Shown here one piece after another: positions 52,708-60,889 of a DNA stretch of 64,000 nucleotides. The notes under the pieces were generated by a model that was not told the origin of the DNA, made no database searches, and was given only the letters and a program-made list of their open reading frames with translations. Each line of letters starts with the position of its first letter. Position 1 is the first letter of the stretch. This DNA comes from Aliarcobacter faecis (GTDB lineage Bacteria; Campylobacterota; Campylobacteria; Campylobacterales; Arcobacteraceae), in assembly GCF_013201705.1 (NCBI RefSeq), contig NZ_CP053837.1, forward strand, positions 2,232,001 to 2,296,000. The letters run 5' to 3'. The position numbers and the translations under genes are program-made.

Positions 52708-53217
52708 ATGGCATATAAAAAAATAGATTTAGAGGGATTAAAAGAGTTACAAGTTAAAAGTAGAAATACTACAAATCCAATAAAAACACTTCAATGTAGA
52801 ACAGTTGCTGTTGAAAAATATAGACATGAAAACTATATAAGAAATTTAGATGCACATATAATTGATGAACCACCTGTATTATTAGGTGATGATACTGCTC
52901 CAAATCCAAGTGAAGCTGTACTTGCTGCTTTGGGTAGTTGTATCGCTGTAGGAATACAAGCTAATTTAGTAAATAGAGGAATTAATTTTACAAAAATTGA
53001 AATAAAACTAGAAGGTGATATTGATATTAGTGCGGTATGGGGAACTGGTGAATTATTGGATAAAACAATTGGTTTTACTCATATTAGAGTTAAGGTTGAT
53101 TTGGAATCTGATTTAGATGATAAACAAAGAGATGAATTAATTGAGCATGTCTTAAATTACTCTCCTGTTACTGGTACTATGAGAAATCCTGTAGAGGTTA
53201 AATATGTCTTACAATAA
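52708..53217 (+). CDS. OsmC-family protein
   Basis: The 169-residue protein has the OsmC pattern NPSEAVLAALGSCIAVGIQANLVNRGINFTKIEIKLEGDID (first catalytic cysteine in SCIAVG) and the C-terminal SPVTGTMRNPVEVKY. Typical OsmC/Ohr proteins reduce hydroperoxides with two cysteines; here the second motif CPVS is SPVTG, so the resolving cysteine is missing. It may thus handle organic sulfur or persulfide rather than peroxide. It overlaps the flavoprotein gene by 14 bases. Confidence 0.8.
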   Translation: MAYKKIDLEGLKELQVKSRNTTNPIKTLQCRTVAVEKYRHENYIRNLDAHIIDEPPVLLGDDTAPNPSEAVLAALGSCIAVGIQANLVNRGINFTKIEIKLEGDIDISAVWGTGELLDKTIGFTHIRVKVDLESDLDDKQRDELIEHVLNYSPVTGTMRNPVEVKYVLQ

Positions 53218-54268
53218 TTTAAATCTTGATAATTTATTAGCAAAATTAGAAAAACAAGTTTCCGATATTGATATTAAAGGTATTTATCCAGAAGAGATAA
53301 TTAGAGAATTTGCAAAATTAGATGCTTATAAATTAATTGATGAGAATGGAGTATTTAATTTTGAGTATGTAATTAATCTACAATCTCATGTGGCTTCTGT
53401 ATGTTTGAATACTGCTTTTTGTATGTGGTGTCAAAGTGCTTGTATTTGGTATTTAATAAATAGTGAAAATAGTTATTTAAAAGAGAATTTTTTAAAAGAT
53501 ATAATAGATGGGAAAGTCCTTGCTGGAACAGGACTTTCCAATGCTATGAAAGCTTTTGCTAATTTTGAAGAAGTAAAATTAAAAGCAGTTAAAACTGATG
53601 GTGGATATATAGTTAATGGTTCATTACCATTTGTTTCAAATGTCCAAAAAGGTCACTATTTTGGAGCATTAATTCAAATAGATAATGGTTATATAGTTGG
53701 ATTTATGGATACAAATAATGAAGCTATGTCAATACAAAATATTGATAATTTCTTTGCACTTAATGGTTCTGCTACAGTTAAAACAACTTTCAAAGATTAT
53801 TTTTTAGAAGAAAAATTTTTAATAAGTGATAATGGACAACAATTTATAGAAAAAATTAGACCTGGTTTTATTCTTTTACAATTAGCAATGGCATTGGGAA
53901 ATATTGATGCTTGTATAGATATTATTAAAAAAGAAGTAAAAAGAAAAGAGTATTTAAATAATGCGATTTTTGGAGATAAAGTAAGCTTATTTGAAAAGAA
54001 AAAAGAAGAGCTTTACTTTGGTTTAGACAAATATTTTACTAAGCCTTATACAAATCAAGTAAAAGAGTTAAAAGAGATTCTAAAAGCTAGATTAGAGGGA
54101 GCTTTATTATCACAAGAAGTTAGTAATGAAGCATTATTATGTAGTGGTGGAAGTCGTGGGTATTTTGAAAAATCAAATGCGTTTCGTAAACTAAAAGAGA
54201 GTTATTTTGTTGCTGTTGTAACACCTTCAATTAAACATCTAAAAATACTACTCTCTACTTTAAAGTAG
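53204..54268 (+). CDS. DszC/SfnB-like acyl-CoA-dehydrogenase-fold flavoprotein
   Basis: The 354-residue protein has the acyl-CoA dehydrogenase fold: LQSHVASVCLNTAFCMWCQSACIW in the N-terminal helical domain, VLAGTGLSNAMKAFANFEEVKLKAV in the beta domain, and CSGGSRGYFEKSNAFRKLKESYFVAVVTPSIKHL at the C-terminus. It resembles DszC/SfnB-type flavin enzymes that act on organosulfur compounds. Together with the importer and OsmC gene it suggests uptake and oxidation of a thioether, sulfone or related compound. It lacks a dedicated flavin reductase nearby. The substrate is unknown. Confidence 0.75.
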   Translation: MSYNNLNLDNLLAKLEKQVSDIDIKGIYPEEIIREFAKLDAYKLIDENGVFNFEYVINLQSHVASVCLNTAFCMWCQSACIWYLINSENSYLKENFLKDIIDGKVLAGTGLSNAMKAFANFEEVKLKAVKTDGGYIVNGSLPFVSNVQKGHYFGALIQIDNGYIVGFMDTNNEAMSIQNIDNFFALNGSATVKTTFKDYFLEEKFLISDNGQQFIEKIRPGFILLQLAMALGNIDACIDIIKKEVKRKEYLNNAIFGDKVSLFEKKKEELYFGLDKYFTKPYTNQVKELKEILKARLEGALLSQEVSNEALLCSGGSRGYFEKSNAFRKLKESYFVAVVTPSIKHLKILLSTLK

Positions 54269-54372
54269 ATTTTTATAACAAAAAAGAGGAAATAAAATTA
54301 AAAATCCATATAAAGACAAAGCCCTATTTATCGTTATTTCATAGAGAAATTAAAAAATATTTGATAAAACTA
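54269..54372. other. 3' region of the organosulfur operon
   Basis: This AT-rich stretch follows the flavoprotein gene and precedes the second sulfur promoter. I see no strong terminator and no gene in it, so read-through into the next operon is possible. Confidence 0.4.
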
Positions 54373-54422
54373 TTGACAAAAATATTTTTTATTACTATAA
54401 TTTCACCAGTTTAGTAGGTGAT
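54373..54422 (+). promoter_or_regulatory. Promoter and start-site operator of the cysteine/encapsulin operon
   Basis: TTGACA (54373-54378) and TATAAT (54396-54401) have a 17-base spacer. TTCACC-AGTTTAGTA-GGTGAT follows (54402-54422), an inverted repeat with TCACC/GGTGA arms at the expected start site. The promoter core and operator match those at 43257-43306 closely. Confidence 0.78.
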
Positions 54423-54447
54423 AGATGAAATATGCAAAAAATCACCT
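54416..54447 (+). promoter_or_regulatory. 5' leader hairpin with an alternative pairing partner
   Basis: AGGTGAT (54416-54422) pairs with ATCACCT (54441-54447). TCACCT (54442-54447) could instead pair with AGGTGA at 54510-54515, which covers the leader stop codon. Mutually exclusive pairings of this kind fit an attenuator, although this is by-eye structure. Confidence 0.45.
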
Positions 54448-54466
54448 AAGTTTGAAAGGATAAAAA

Positions 54467-54511
54467 ATGATGTGCGACATGTGTAAAATAAATAAGTACA
54501 AAAGAAAATAG
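54467..54511 (+). CDS. Cys/Met-rich leader peptide 2 (MMCDMCK type)
   Basis: ATG at 54467, six bases after AAAGGA, opens a 14-residue frame, MMCDMCKINKYKRK. It shares MMCDMCK with the leader at 43338 through synonymous codon differences, and the downstream residues diverge. It lies between the promoter and the sulfate-binding protein gene. Ribosome stalling at its cysteine or methionine codons could set operon expression; that mechanism is inferred. Confidence 0.75.
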   Translation: MMCDMCKINKYKRK

Positions 54512-54566
54512 GTGAGATTTTTTAAAAATCTTTAATTATTACACATTAGGTGTATTTTATATTGAA
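54511..54566 (+). promoter_or_regulatory. Conserved post-leader block, second copy
   Basis: GGTGAGATTTTTTAAAAATCT forms a dyad (54515-54531) with T-rich sequence after it. The dyad TACAC-ATTAG-GTGTA (54540-54554) follows, sharing the ACA-N5-TGT core with the sites upstream of both ssuA genes. Confidence 0.6.
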
Positions 54567-54579
54567 AGAGAAAAATAAC

Positions 54580-55653
54580 ATGATAAAAAATTTAAAAAAT
54601 ATAGCATTAGCAACATTACTAGTATCAACATTAGGTTTTGCGGACAATTATGATTATAAAGCAGAAGCTGCAAAGAAATCTATAGAGATTTTAAATGTCT
54701 CTTATGACCCAACAAGAGAGCTTTATGAGGAGTACAATAAAAACTTTTCAAAATATTGGAAAGATAAAACAGGACAAGATGTAACAATAAAACAGTCTCA
54801 TGGTGGTGCTGGAAAACAAGCTCGTGCTGTAATTGATGGATTAAAAGCAGATGTTGTTACTTTAGCACTTGCATATGATATTGATGCTATTAGCGAAAAA
54901 GCAAAGCTATTTCCAAAAGATTGGCAAAAAAAATTAGAGTTTAACTCATCGCCATATACTTCAACTATTGTATTTTTAGTTAGAAAAGGAAATCCAAAAG
55001 GTATTAAAGATTGGAATGATTTAATAAAAGATGGTGTCGAAGTTATTACTCCAAATCCAAAAACTTCAGGTGGTGCTAGATGGAACTATTTAGCTGCTTA
55101 TACTTATGGATTAAAACAAGAGCTAGGAAGTTTAGACAAAATTGATTTTAACTCTAGTGCTTATAAAAAAGCAGATGAAAAAGCAAAAGAGTTTGTTACA
55201 AAACTTTTAAAACATGTTCCTGTTCTTGATTCTGGTGCTAGAGGAGCAACTAATACATTTGTACAAAGAAAAATTGGAGATGTACTTTTAGCATGGGAAA
55301 ATGAAGCATTTTTAGCAATAAATGAACTTGGTAAAGATCAATTTGAAATCATTATTCCTTCTATTTCAATTTTAGCAGAACCACCAGTAACTGTTGTAGA
55401 TGAAAATGCTAAACAAAAAGGAACTTTAAATGTTTCAACAGAGTATTTAAAATATCTATATTCAAAAGATGGGCAAGAAATAGCAGCTAAAAACTATTAT
55501 AGACCAAGTCTTCCTGAACTTGTAGATAAAAAATATTTAGAGATTTTCCCAAAACTTGAGTTATTTAAAATTGATGATGTTTTTGGATCTTGGGCAAATG
55601 CACAAAAAACACACTTTGATGATGGTGGAACATTTGATTTAATTTATAAATAG
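54580..55653 (+). CDS. Sulfate/thiosulfate ABC importer, binding protein
   Basis: The 357-residue protein has a signal peptide ([20 protein letters not shown]) and the Sbp/CysP pattern: [63 protein letters not shown]. It binds sulfate or thiosulfate in the periplasm. ATG 54580 is preferred over the in-frame GTG at 54550, because it gives a clean signal peptide with AAAGAGA upstream. No cysT, cysW or cysA genes are in the window, so its permease is elsewhere. Confidence 0.9.
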   Translation: MIKNLKNIALATLLVSTLGFADNYDYKAEAAKKSIEILNVSYDPTRELYEEYNKNFSKYWKDKTGQDVTIKQSHGGAGKQARAVIDGLKADVVTLALAYDIDAISEKAKLFPKDWQKKLEFNSSPYTSTIVFLVRKGNPKGIKDWNDLIKDGVEVITPNPKTSGGARWNYLAAYTYGLKQELGSLDKIDFNSSAYKKADEKAKEFVTKLLKHVPVLDSGARGATNTFVQRKIGDVLLAWENEAFLAINELGKDQFEIIIPSISILAEPPVTVVDENAKQKGTLNVSTEYLKYLYSKDGQEIAAKNYYRPSLPELVDKKYLEIFPKLELFKIDDVFGSWANAQKTHFDDGGTFDLIYK

Positions 55654-55674
55654 TATAAATTAAAAGGAAACAAA

Positions 55675-56586
55675 GTGGCAAATAATACAATTTTAGATCT
55701 AGTTGGAAATACGCCACTAATAAAACTAAATAACTTAACAAAAGATTTAGATGGCGTAACTATCTATGCTAAGGCTGAATATTTAAACCCTAGTGGCTCT
55801 GTAAAAGATAGAGCGGCTAAGGGAATAATTTTAGAAGCAATAAAATCAAAAAAGCTTACAGATGAGAAGATTTTACTAGATAGTACAAGTGGAAATACAG
55901 GGATTGCTTATGCAATGTTTGGTGCAAATTTGGGATACAAAGTTACTGTAACTTTACCTAAAAATGCAAATTTTGAGAGAAAAAAGATTTTAAAAGCTTT
56001 TGGTGCAACTATTATAGAGACTGACCCTCTTTTAAGTTCAGATGGGGCATTAATTGAAGCAAAAAAATTAGCAAAAGAGAATCCAGAACTCTATTACTAT
56101 ACAAATCAGTATAACAATGAAGAGAATTGGAAAGCTCACTATAATGGAACTGCTTTAGAAATCTGGGAACAAAGTAAAAAACAAGTTACACATTTTATTA
56201 CAGGAATGGGAACTTCTGGAACTTTTGTGGGTACTTCAAAAAGGCTAAAAGAGTTAAACCCCCAAATAAAAACTATTGCTATGCAACCATCTTCACCATT
56301 TCATGGACTTGAAGGTATGAAGCATATGGCAACAACTATAGTTCCAGAAATTTATGATAGTTCACTAATTGATGAAACAATAGAAATTGATACAGAAGAT
56401 GCAAGAAGAACTGCTTTAGAGCTTATAAGAAAAGAGGGGCTTTTTGTAGGAATATCTTCAGGAGCAAATGTTTATGCAGCATTAAAATTGGCTAAAACTC
56501 TACCAAAAGGAAGTGTAGTTGTAACAATTCTATGTGATAGTGGTTTTAAATATTTAAGCGATAGCTTGTGGGAAGAAGATTTATGA
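55675..56586 (+). CDS. cysM: Cysteine synthase, CysM (sulfur-carrier-dependent type)
   Basis: The 303-residue PLP enzyme has the catalytic lysine in NPSGSVKDRAA (Lys44), STSGNTGIAYA, GMGTSGTFVGTSKRLKE and the end DSGFKYLSD. Together with adjacent CysO-like, JAMM and MoeZ-like genes it matches the CysM branch that uses a protein thiocarboxylate as sulfur donor and O-acetyl- or O-phosphoserine as acceptor. The start is GTG at 55675 with AAGGAA upstream. It overlaps the JAMM gene by four bases. Confidence 0.9.
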   Translation: MANNTILDLVGNTPLIKLNNLTKDLDGVTIYAKAEYLNPSGSVKDRAAKGIILEAIKSKKLTDEKILLDSTSGNTGIAYAMFGANLGYKVTVTLPKNANFERKKILKAFGATIIETDPLLSSDGALIEAKKLAKENPELYYYTNQYNNEENWKAHYNGTALEIWEQSKKQVTHFITGMGTSGTFVGTSKRLKELNPQIKTIAMQPSSPFHGLEGMKHMATTIVPEIYDSSLIDETIEIDTEDARRTALELIRKEGLFVGISSGANVYAALKLAKTLPKGSVVVTILCDSGFKYLSDSLWEEDL

Positions 56587-57005
56587 TAGAAATTAGTAAA
56601 AATCTTATGGATAAAATAAATGAACATGCCAAAATTGATTATCCATATGAGTGTTGTGGAATTCTTTTAGGTAAGTTTGAAAATGGTCAAAAAAGTGTTA
56701 GTGAAGTTATTGAGATATCAAATGAAAGAGAAGACGAAAACAAGCATAATAGATACCTAATCCCTTCAAAAAAGGTTTTAGAAGCAGAACTTTATGCTAT
56801 AAAAAATGGTTTAGATATAGTAGGTTTTTACCACTCTCATCCAAATCATAGTGCAACTCCATCACAATTTGATATAGATCATGCTCTTCCAGTTTACACA
56901 TATTTAATAGTGTCAGTTTATGACAAAGAAGTGGTTGATTATACTGTTTCAGTATTATCAAATGATAGATTAAAATTTGAAAAAGAAGAGATAAAAGGAG
57001 TTTAA
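56583..57005 (+). CDS. JAMM/MPN metallopeptidase (Mec-like)
   Basis: With ATG 56583 (ATGA overlap with cysM) this is 140 residues. It carries the full JAMM motif: a glutamate in YPYECCGILLG (Glu23), then HSHPNHSATPSQFD with His84, His86 and Asp97 as zinc ligands. Mec of mycobacteria releases cysteine from the CysO-Cys adduct. Here the neighbouring carrier ends in Gly-Gly-Leu, so this enzyme may also trim that leucine. An in-frame GTG at 56568 is an alternative start. Confidence 0.87.
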   Translation: MIEISKNLMDKINEHAKIDYPYECCGILLGKFENGQKSVSEVIEISNEREDENKHNRYLIPSKKVLEAELYAIKNGLDIVGFYHSHPNHSATPSQFDIDHALPVYTYLIVSVYDKEVVDYTVSVLSNDRLKFEKEEIKGV

Positions 57006-57006
57006 A

Positions 57007-57282
57007 ATGGCAAAAGTTTATATACCAACAGCCTTAAGACTATTTACAAATGGGCAATTTGAAATATCTTTACAAGGCGAAAATATAAAAGATATTGTAG
57101 GAAATTTAGTAGATGAGCATCAAGATTTGAAAACTCATCTATTTACAAATGAAGGAAAATTAAGAAGTTTTGTAAATATCTATCTAAATGAAGAGGATAT
57201 TAGAGGTTTAGATAATCTTGATACAAAAGTTTATGATGATGACAAAATTATTTTAGTTCCATCTATTGCAGGTGGTTTGTAA
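57007..57282 (+). CDS. cysO: CysO/MoaD/ThiS-family sulfur-carrier protein with C-terminal GGL
   Basis: The 91-residue ubiquitin-fold protein has strand motifs AKVYIPTALRLFTNGQ, LRSFVNIYLNEEDIRGLDNLDTKV and DDKIILVPSIAGGL. The double glycycl end is followed by one leucine, unlike mature CysO or ThiS, which end in Gly-Gly. That extra residue must be removed before adenylation; the JAMM gene just upstream is the likely protease. It then carries sulfur as a thiocarboxylate to CysM. One base separates it from the JAMM gene. Confidence 0.88.
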   Translation: MAKVYIPTALRLFTNGQFEISLQGENIKDIVGNLVDEHQDLKTHLFTNEGKLRSFVNIYLNEEDIRGLDNLDTKVYDDDKIILVPSIAGGL

Positions 57283-57284
57283 TT

Positions 57285-58454
57285 ATGGCAAAAGATGATA
57301 AGAGTGAGAAATATGAAAAGCTCTCACAAGAAGAGATAAGTAGATATAGTAGACATCTTATCTTACCTGAAGTGGGACTTGAAGGGCAACTAAAAATAAA
57401 AAATGCAAAAGTTTTAGTTGTAGGAACTGGTGGGCTTGGTGCTCCTGTTATTTTATACCTAGCTGCTGCTGGAGTTGGAACTATTGGTTTGATTGATTTT
57501 GATACTGTTGATGAATCAAATCTACAAAGACAGATTATTCATACAACAAAAGATATAGGGCGACCTAAAATATCTTCAGCAAATGACAGAATAAAAGGGA
57601 TAAACCCAAATGTTAAAGTTGTTTCATACAATGATAAATTAACAAGTAAAAACTCTTTAGAGATTATTAAAAACTTTGATATTGTTGTAGATGGAACAGA
57701 TAATTTTCAAACAAGATATTTAATAAATGACTCTTGTGTGATTTTAAATAAACCATTTGTTTATGGATCTATTTTTAGATTTGAAGGACAAGTAAGCGTT
57801 TTTAATGCAAATAGTAAAGCTTGTTATAGATGTTTATATCCCGAACCACCACCAGTTGGACTAGTTCCATCTTGTGCAGAGGGTGGTGTTATTGGTGTTT
57901 TACCAGGAGTTATAGGAACAATTCAAGCAAATGAGACAATCAAATTAATCTTAGGAATAGGAGAGGTTTTAAGTGGAAGACTTCTAATCTTTGATGCACT
58001 AAAAATGCAGTTCAAAGAGCTAAAAATAAGAAAAGATGAGAGTTGTCCAGTTTGTGGAAAAAATCCAACAATAACTGAACTTATTGATTATGAAGAGTTT
58101 TGTGGTTTAAAAAGCCCAGATGAAAGAGTTGAAGTTGAAGAGATAAGTGCAATAGATTTAAAAAATTTAATAAACGAAAAACGACCTTTTCAACTAATAG
58201 ATATTAGACAACCTCATGAGTTACAAATAGGAAAAATCGAAGGCTCAAAAGGGATACCTTTTGGACAATTAGTAAGAAGAAAAGATGAACTTGATACGAC
58301 AAGAAAAGTAGTAGTAATTTGTAAAATAGGACTTTTAAGTGCTGAAGTTATCAGACAATTAAAAGAAGCTGGTTATACAGGTGAGATATATAGTTTAAAA
58401 GGTGGTATTACATCTTGGGCAAACGATATAGATTACACAATGGCAAGATATTAA
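57285..58454 (+). CDS. MoeZ/ThiF-like adenylyltransferase with rhodanese domain
   Basis: The 389-residue protein has an E1-like ATP domain (VVGTGGLGAPVILYLAAAGVGTIGLIDFDTVDESNLQRQ pattern, residues 40-80), catalytic cysteine in SCAEGGV, and zinc pairs CYRCLYP and CPVCG. It ends in a rhodanese domain (about residues 285-385; VVVICKIGLLSAEV with its active-site cysteine). It activates the carrier C-terminus with ATP and passes sulfur to it. It lies between cysO and the encapsulin gene. Confidence 0.92.
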   Translation: MAKDDKSEKYEKLSQEEISRYSRHLILPEVGLEGQLKIKNAKVLVVGTGGLGAPVILYLAAAGVGTIGLIDFDTVDESNLQRQIIHTTKDIGRPKISSANDRIKGINPNVKVVSYNDKLTSKNSLEIIKNFDIVVDGTDNFQTRYLINDSCVILNKPFVYGSIFRFEGQVSVFNANSKACYRCLYPEPPPVGLVPSCAEGGVIGVLPGVIGTIQANETIKLILGIGEVLSGRLLIFDALKMQFKELKIRKDESCPVCGKNPTITELIDYEEFCGLKSPDERVEVEEISAIDLKNLINEKRPFQLIDIRQPHELQIGKIEGSKGIPFGQLVRRKDELDTTRKVVVICKIGLLSAEVIRQLKEAGYTGEIYSLKGGITSWANDIDYTMARY

Positions 58455-58486
58455 CAAAATATTAAATTAAAAAAAAGGGATACAAA

Positions 58487-59431
58487 ATGGCAGAGGAAAA
58501 TAAAATAGTAAGTTTAAGTGCAAAAGCAGCTTATAATTTGGCAGATGTTGCAAAAACAACACCAGTCTTTGATTCATTAACTCCAAGATGGGTTACAAGA
58601 CTGCTTGATTGGAAATCTTTAGATAGTGGGATTTTTAGACTAAACAAAGTAAAAGAGGGAGATACTCCACTTGATACTTTATGTTCACAAAAAATTCATA
58701 ATAAAATTCCAGAAGGGTTTGTGGATTATGAAGAAAATCCAAGAGAGTATCAATTAAACTCTATTCAGACAATTATAAATGTAAATACAAAAGTATCAGA
58801 TTTATATAGTTCTCCAACCCAACAAATTCAAGAGCAATTAAAACTTGCTATTGAAAGTTTAAAAGAGAGACAAGAGAGTGAGCTATTTAACAATGATGAT
58901 TATGGATTGTTAAATAATATTGATGATTCTCAAAGAGTTCAAAGCAGAACTGGAAGTCCAACACCTGATGATTTAGATGAGTTATTAACAAAAGTTTGGA
59001 AAGAGCCATCATTTTTCCTAGCACATCCAAGAGCAATAGCTGCATTTGGAAGAGAAGCTACAAGAAGAGGAGTTCCACCAGTAACTATAAATCTATTTGG
59101 AACATCATTTTTAAGTTGGAGAGGAGTGCCTATTATTCCTACAAATAAACTATTTGTTGATGGATTAAAAGAGCCAAAATCAAAAGCTGGAAAGACAAAT
59201 ATTTTGCTTGTTAGAACTGGTTTTGAAAAACAAGGTGTTGTTGGATTATTCCAAAATAATCTACCAAATGAACAATCACGAGGTTTATCTGTAAAATTTA
59301 GAGGAATAGATAACAACGGTGTTGGTTCATATCTTCTATCTTTATATTGTTCAGCAGTTATTTTATCAAAAGATGCAATAGCAGTTTTAGAAGATGTAGA
59401 TGTAGGAAACTACTATGATTACGCACAATAA
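58487..59431 (+). CDS. srpI: Family 2A encapsulin shell protein
   Basis: The 314-residue protein matches Family 2A encapsulins (SrpI of Synechococcus). It has the N-terminal arm and LTPRWVTRLLDWKSLDSGIFRLNKV, the SRTGSPTPDDLDELLTKVWKEPSFFLAHPRAIAAFGREATRRGVPP region (about 153-195), and RGVPIIPTNKLF followed by FEKQGVVGLFQNNLP. Its gene precedes the desulfurase with a 17-base overlap, the usual shell-cargo order. It should self-assemble into an HK97-fold compartment. The identification is from sequence memory and should be checked by a profile search. Confidence 0.92.
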   Translation: MAEENKIVSLSAKAAYNLADVAKTTPVFDSLTPRWVTRLLDWKSLDSGIFRLNKVKEGDTPLDTLCSQKIHNKIPEGFVDYEENPREYQLNSIQTIINVNTKVSDLYSSPTQQIQEQLKLAIESLKERQESELFNNDDYGLLNNIDDSQRVQSRTGSPTPDDLDELLTKVWKEPSFFLAHPRAIAAFGREATRRGVPPVTINLFGTSFLSWRGVPIIPTNKLFVDGLKEPKSKAGKTNILLVRTGFEKQGVVGLFQNNLPNEQSRGLSVKFRGIDNNGVGSYLLSLYCSAVILSKDAIAVLEDVDVGNYYDYAQ

Positions 59432-60887
59432 TTTACCAAGCTTTGATGAAGAGTTTTACAAAAATCAGATAGAAATTTTGGCAAATCAAGCATTTCCTGA
59501 GTTTAATAAAAATAATTTAGATGACTTTGCTAGTGATTTTGCCAAAGATTTTGATTATGAAAAAGTTATACAAACAAATTTTTATGAAACTAAAGAAGTA
59601 TCAAATTTTGAAACTTTTTCAAATATAAAAATAGTTCCACAAAATAGTAACTCTTATGAGATATTTGATGTAGAAGCGATAAGAAGAGATTTTCCAGTTT
59701 TAAATCAAAAAGTAAATGGCAATTATCCACTTATTTGGTTGGATAATGCAGCAACTACACAAAAACCAAAAAGTGTGATTGATAGAATTATCCACTTTTA
59801 TGAGTATGAAAATTCAAATATTCATAGAGGGGCTCATACTTTAGCAGCAAGGGCAACAGATGCTTATGAAGAGGCTAGAAAAAAAGTAGCAAAATTTATA
59901 AATGCACCTAGCCAAAACAATATTATTTTTGTAAGAGGTGCAACAGAAGCTATAAATTTAATAGCTCATAGTTTTGGAAAAATCCATATACAAAAAGATG
60001 ATGAGATAATAGTTTCAAATTTAGAACATCATGCAAATATCGTACCTTGGCAGATTTTAAGTAGCCAAACTGGGGCTAAATTAAAAGTTATTCCAGTTGA
60101 TAATGATGGGCAAATTTTACTAAATGAGTTTGAAAGACTTATAACTCCTAAAACAAAAATAGTATCTATTACTCATGTATCAAATGCCTTAGGAACAATA
60201 GTTCCAATAAAACAAGTAATTGAAATTGCTCATAGATATGGAGTGAAAGTTCTAATAGATGGAGCGCAAGGAGTATCACATATAAAAACTGATGTTCAAG
60301 AGCTTGATTGTGATTTTTATATTTTTTCAGGACATAAAGTATTTGCTCCAACTGGAATTGGTGCAATTTATGCTAAAAAAGAGCTTTTAAATATTATGCA
60401 ACCATATCAAGCTGGTGGAAATATGATAGCTGATGTTACTTTTGAAAAAACAGTTTATCAAGAAGCCCCAAATAAGTTCGAAGCAGGTACAGGAAATATT
60501 GCAGATGCAGTTGGATTGGGTGCTGCTCTTGATTATGTTAGTAAAATTGGAATAGAAAATATTTACAATTATGAACATAAACTTTTAGAGTATGCAATAG
60601 CTAAAATGGGTGAGATTACAGGGCTTAGATTTATAGGAACTGCAAAAGAGAAAACAAGTGTTTTATCATTTGTTCTTGATGGATATGATACTACAAAAGT
60701 GGGAGAGTATCTTACAAGCAAAGGTATAGCTTTGAGATTTGGACACCATTGTGCACAACCTATATTAAGAAGATTTGGAGTTGAAGCAACAGTTCGACCA
60801 TCTATTGCTTTTTACAATACAAAAGAAGAGATAGATTTTTTAGTACAAACTATAAAAGAGTTTAAGAATAGTAGTTTAGGAAGGTAA
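59415..60887 (+). CDS. Cysteine desulfurase, probable encapsulin cargo
   Basis: The 490-residue protein has a PLP desulfurase domain from about residue 84: WLDNAATTQKPK, EHHANIVPW, the lysine in FSGHKVFAPTGIG (Lys308) and the active-site cysteine in RFGHHCAQPILRRFG (Cys446). That is SufS-type. Residues 1-80 are an acidic, Phe- and Asn-rich extension (PSFDEEFYKNQIE, DDFASDFAKDFDYEK) absent from housekeeping SufS. Family 2A cargo enzymes carry such disordered targeting tails. It converts cysteine to alanine and sulfane sulfur, so it may load S0 into the shell. Confidence 0.93.
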   Translation: MITHNNLPSFDEEFYKNQIEILANQAFPEFNKNNLDDFASDFAKDFDYEKVIQTNFYETKEVSNFETFSNIKIVPQNSNSYEIFDVEAIRRDFPVLNQKVNGNYPLIWLDNAATTQKPKSVIDRIIHFYEYENSNIHRGAHTLAARATDAYEEARKKVAKFINAPSQNNIIFVRGATEAINLIAHSFGKIHIQKDDEIIVSNLEHHANIVPWQILSSQTGAKLKVIPVDNDGQILLNEFERLITPKTKIVSITHVSNALGTIVPIKQVIEIAHRYGVKVLIDGAQGVSHIKTDVQELDCDFYIFSGHKVFAPTGIGAIYAKKELLNIMQPYQAGGNMIADVTFEKTVYQEAPNKFEAGTGNIADAVGLGAALDYVSKIGIENIYNYEHKLLEYAIAKMGEITGLRFIGTAKEKTSVLSFVLDGYDTTKVGEYLTSKGIALRFGHHCAQPILRRFGVEATVRPSIAFYNTKEEIDFLVQTIKEFKNSSLGR

Positions 60888-60889
60888 TT

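Noticed and set aside
54550-54579. Longer start (GTG) for the sulfate-binding protein
   Set aside because: It would place seven or more charged residues before the signal peptide and overlap the ACA-N5-TGT dyad; ATG 54580 gives a normal signal peptide.
58939-59316. Open frame of 125 residues opposite the encapsulin gene
   Set aside because: It is an antisense shadow of the shell gene with no ribosome site and no family pattern.
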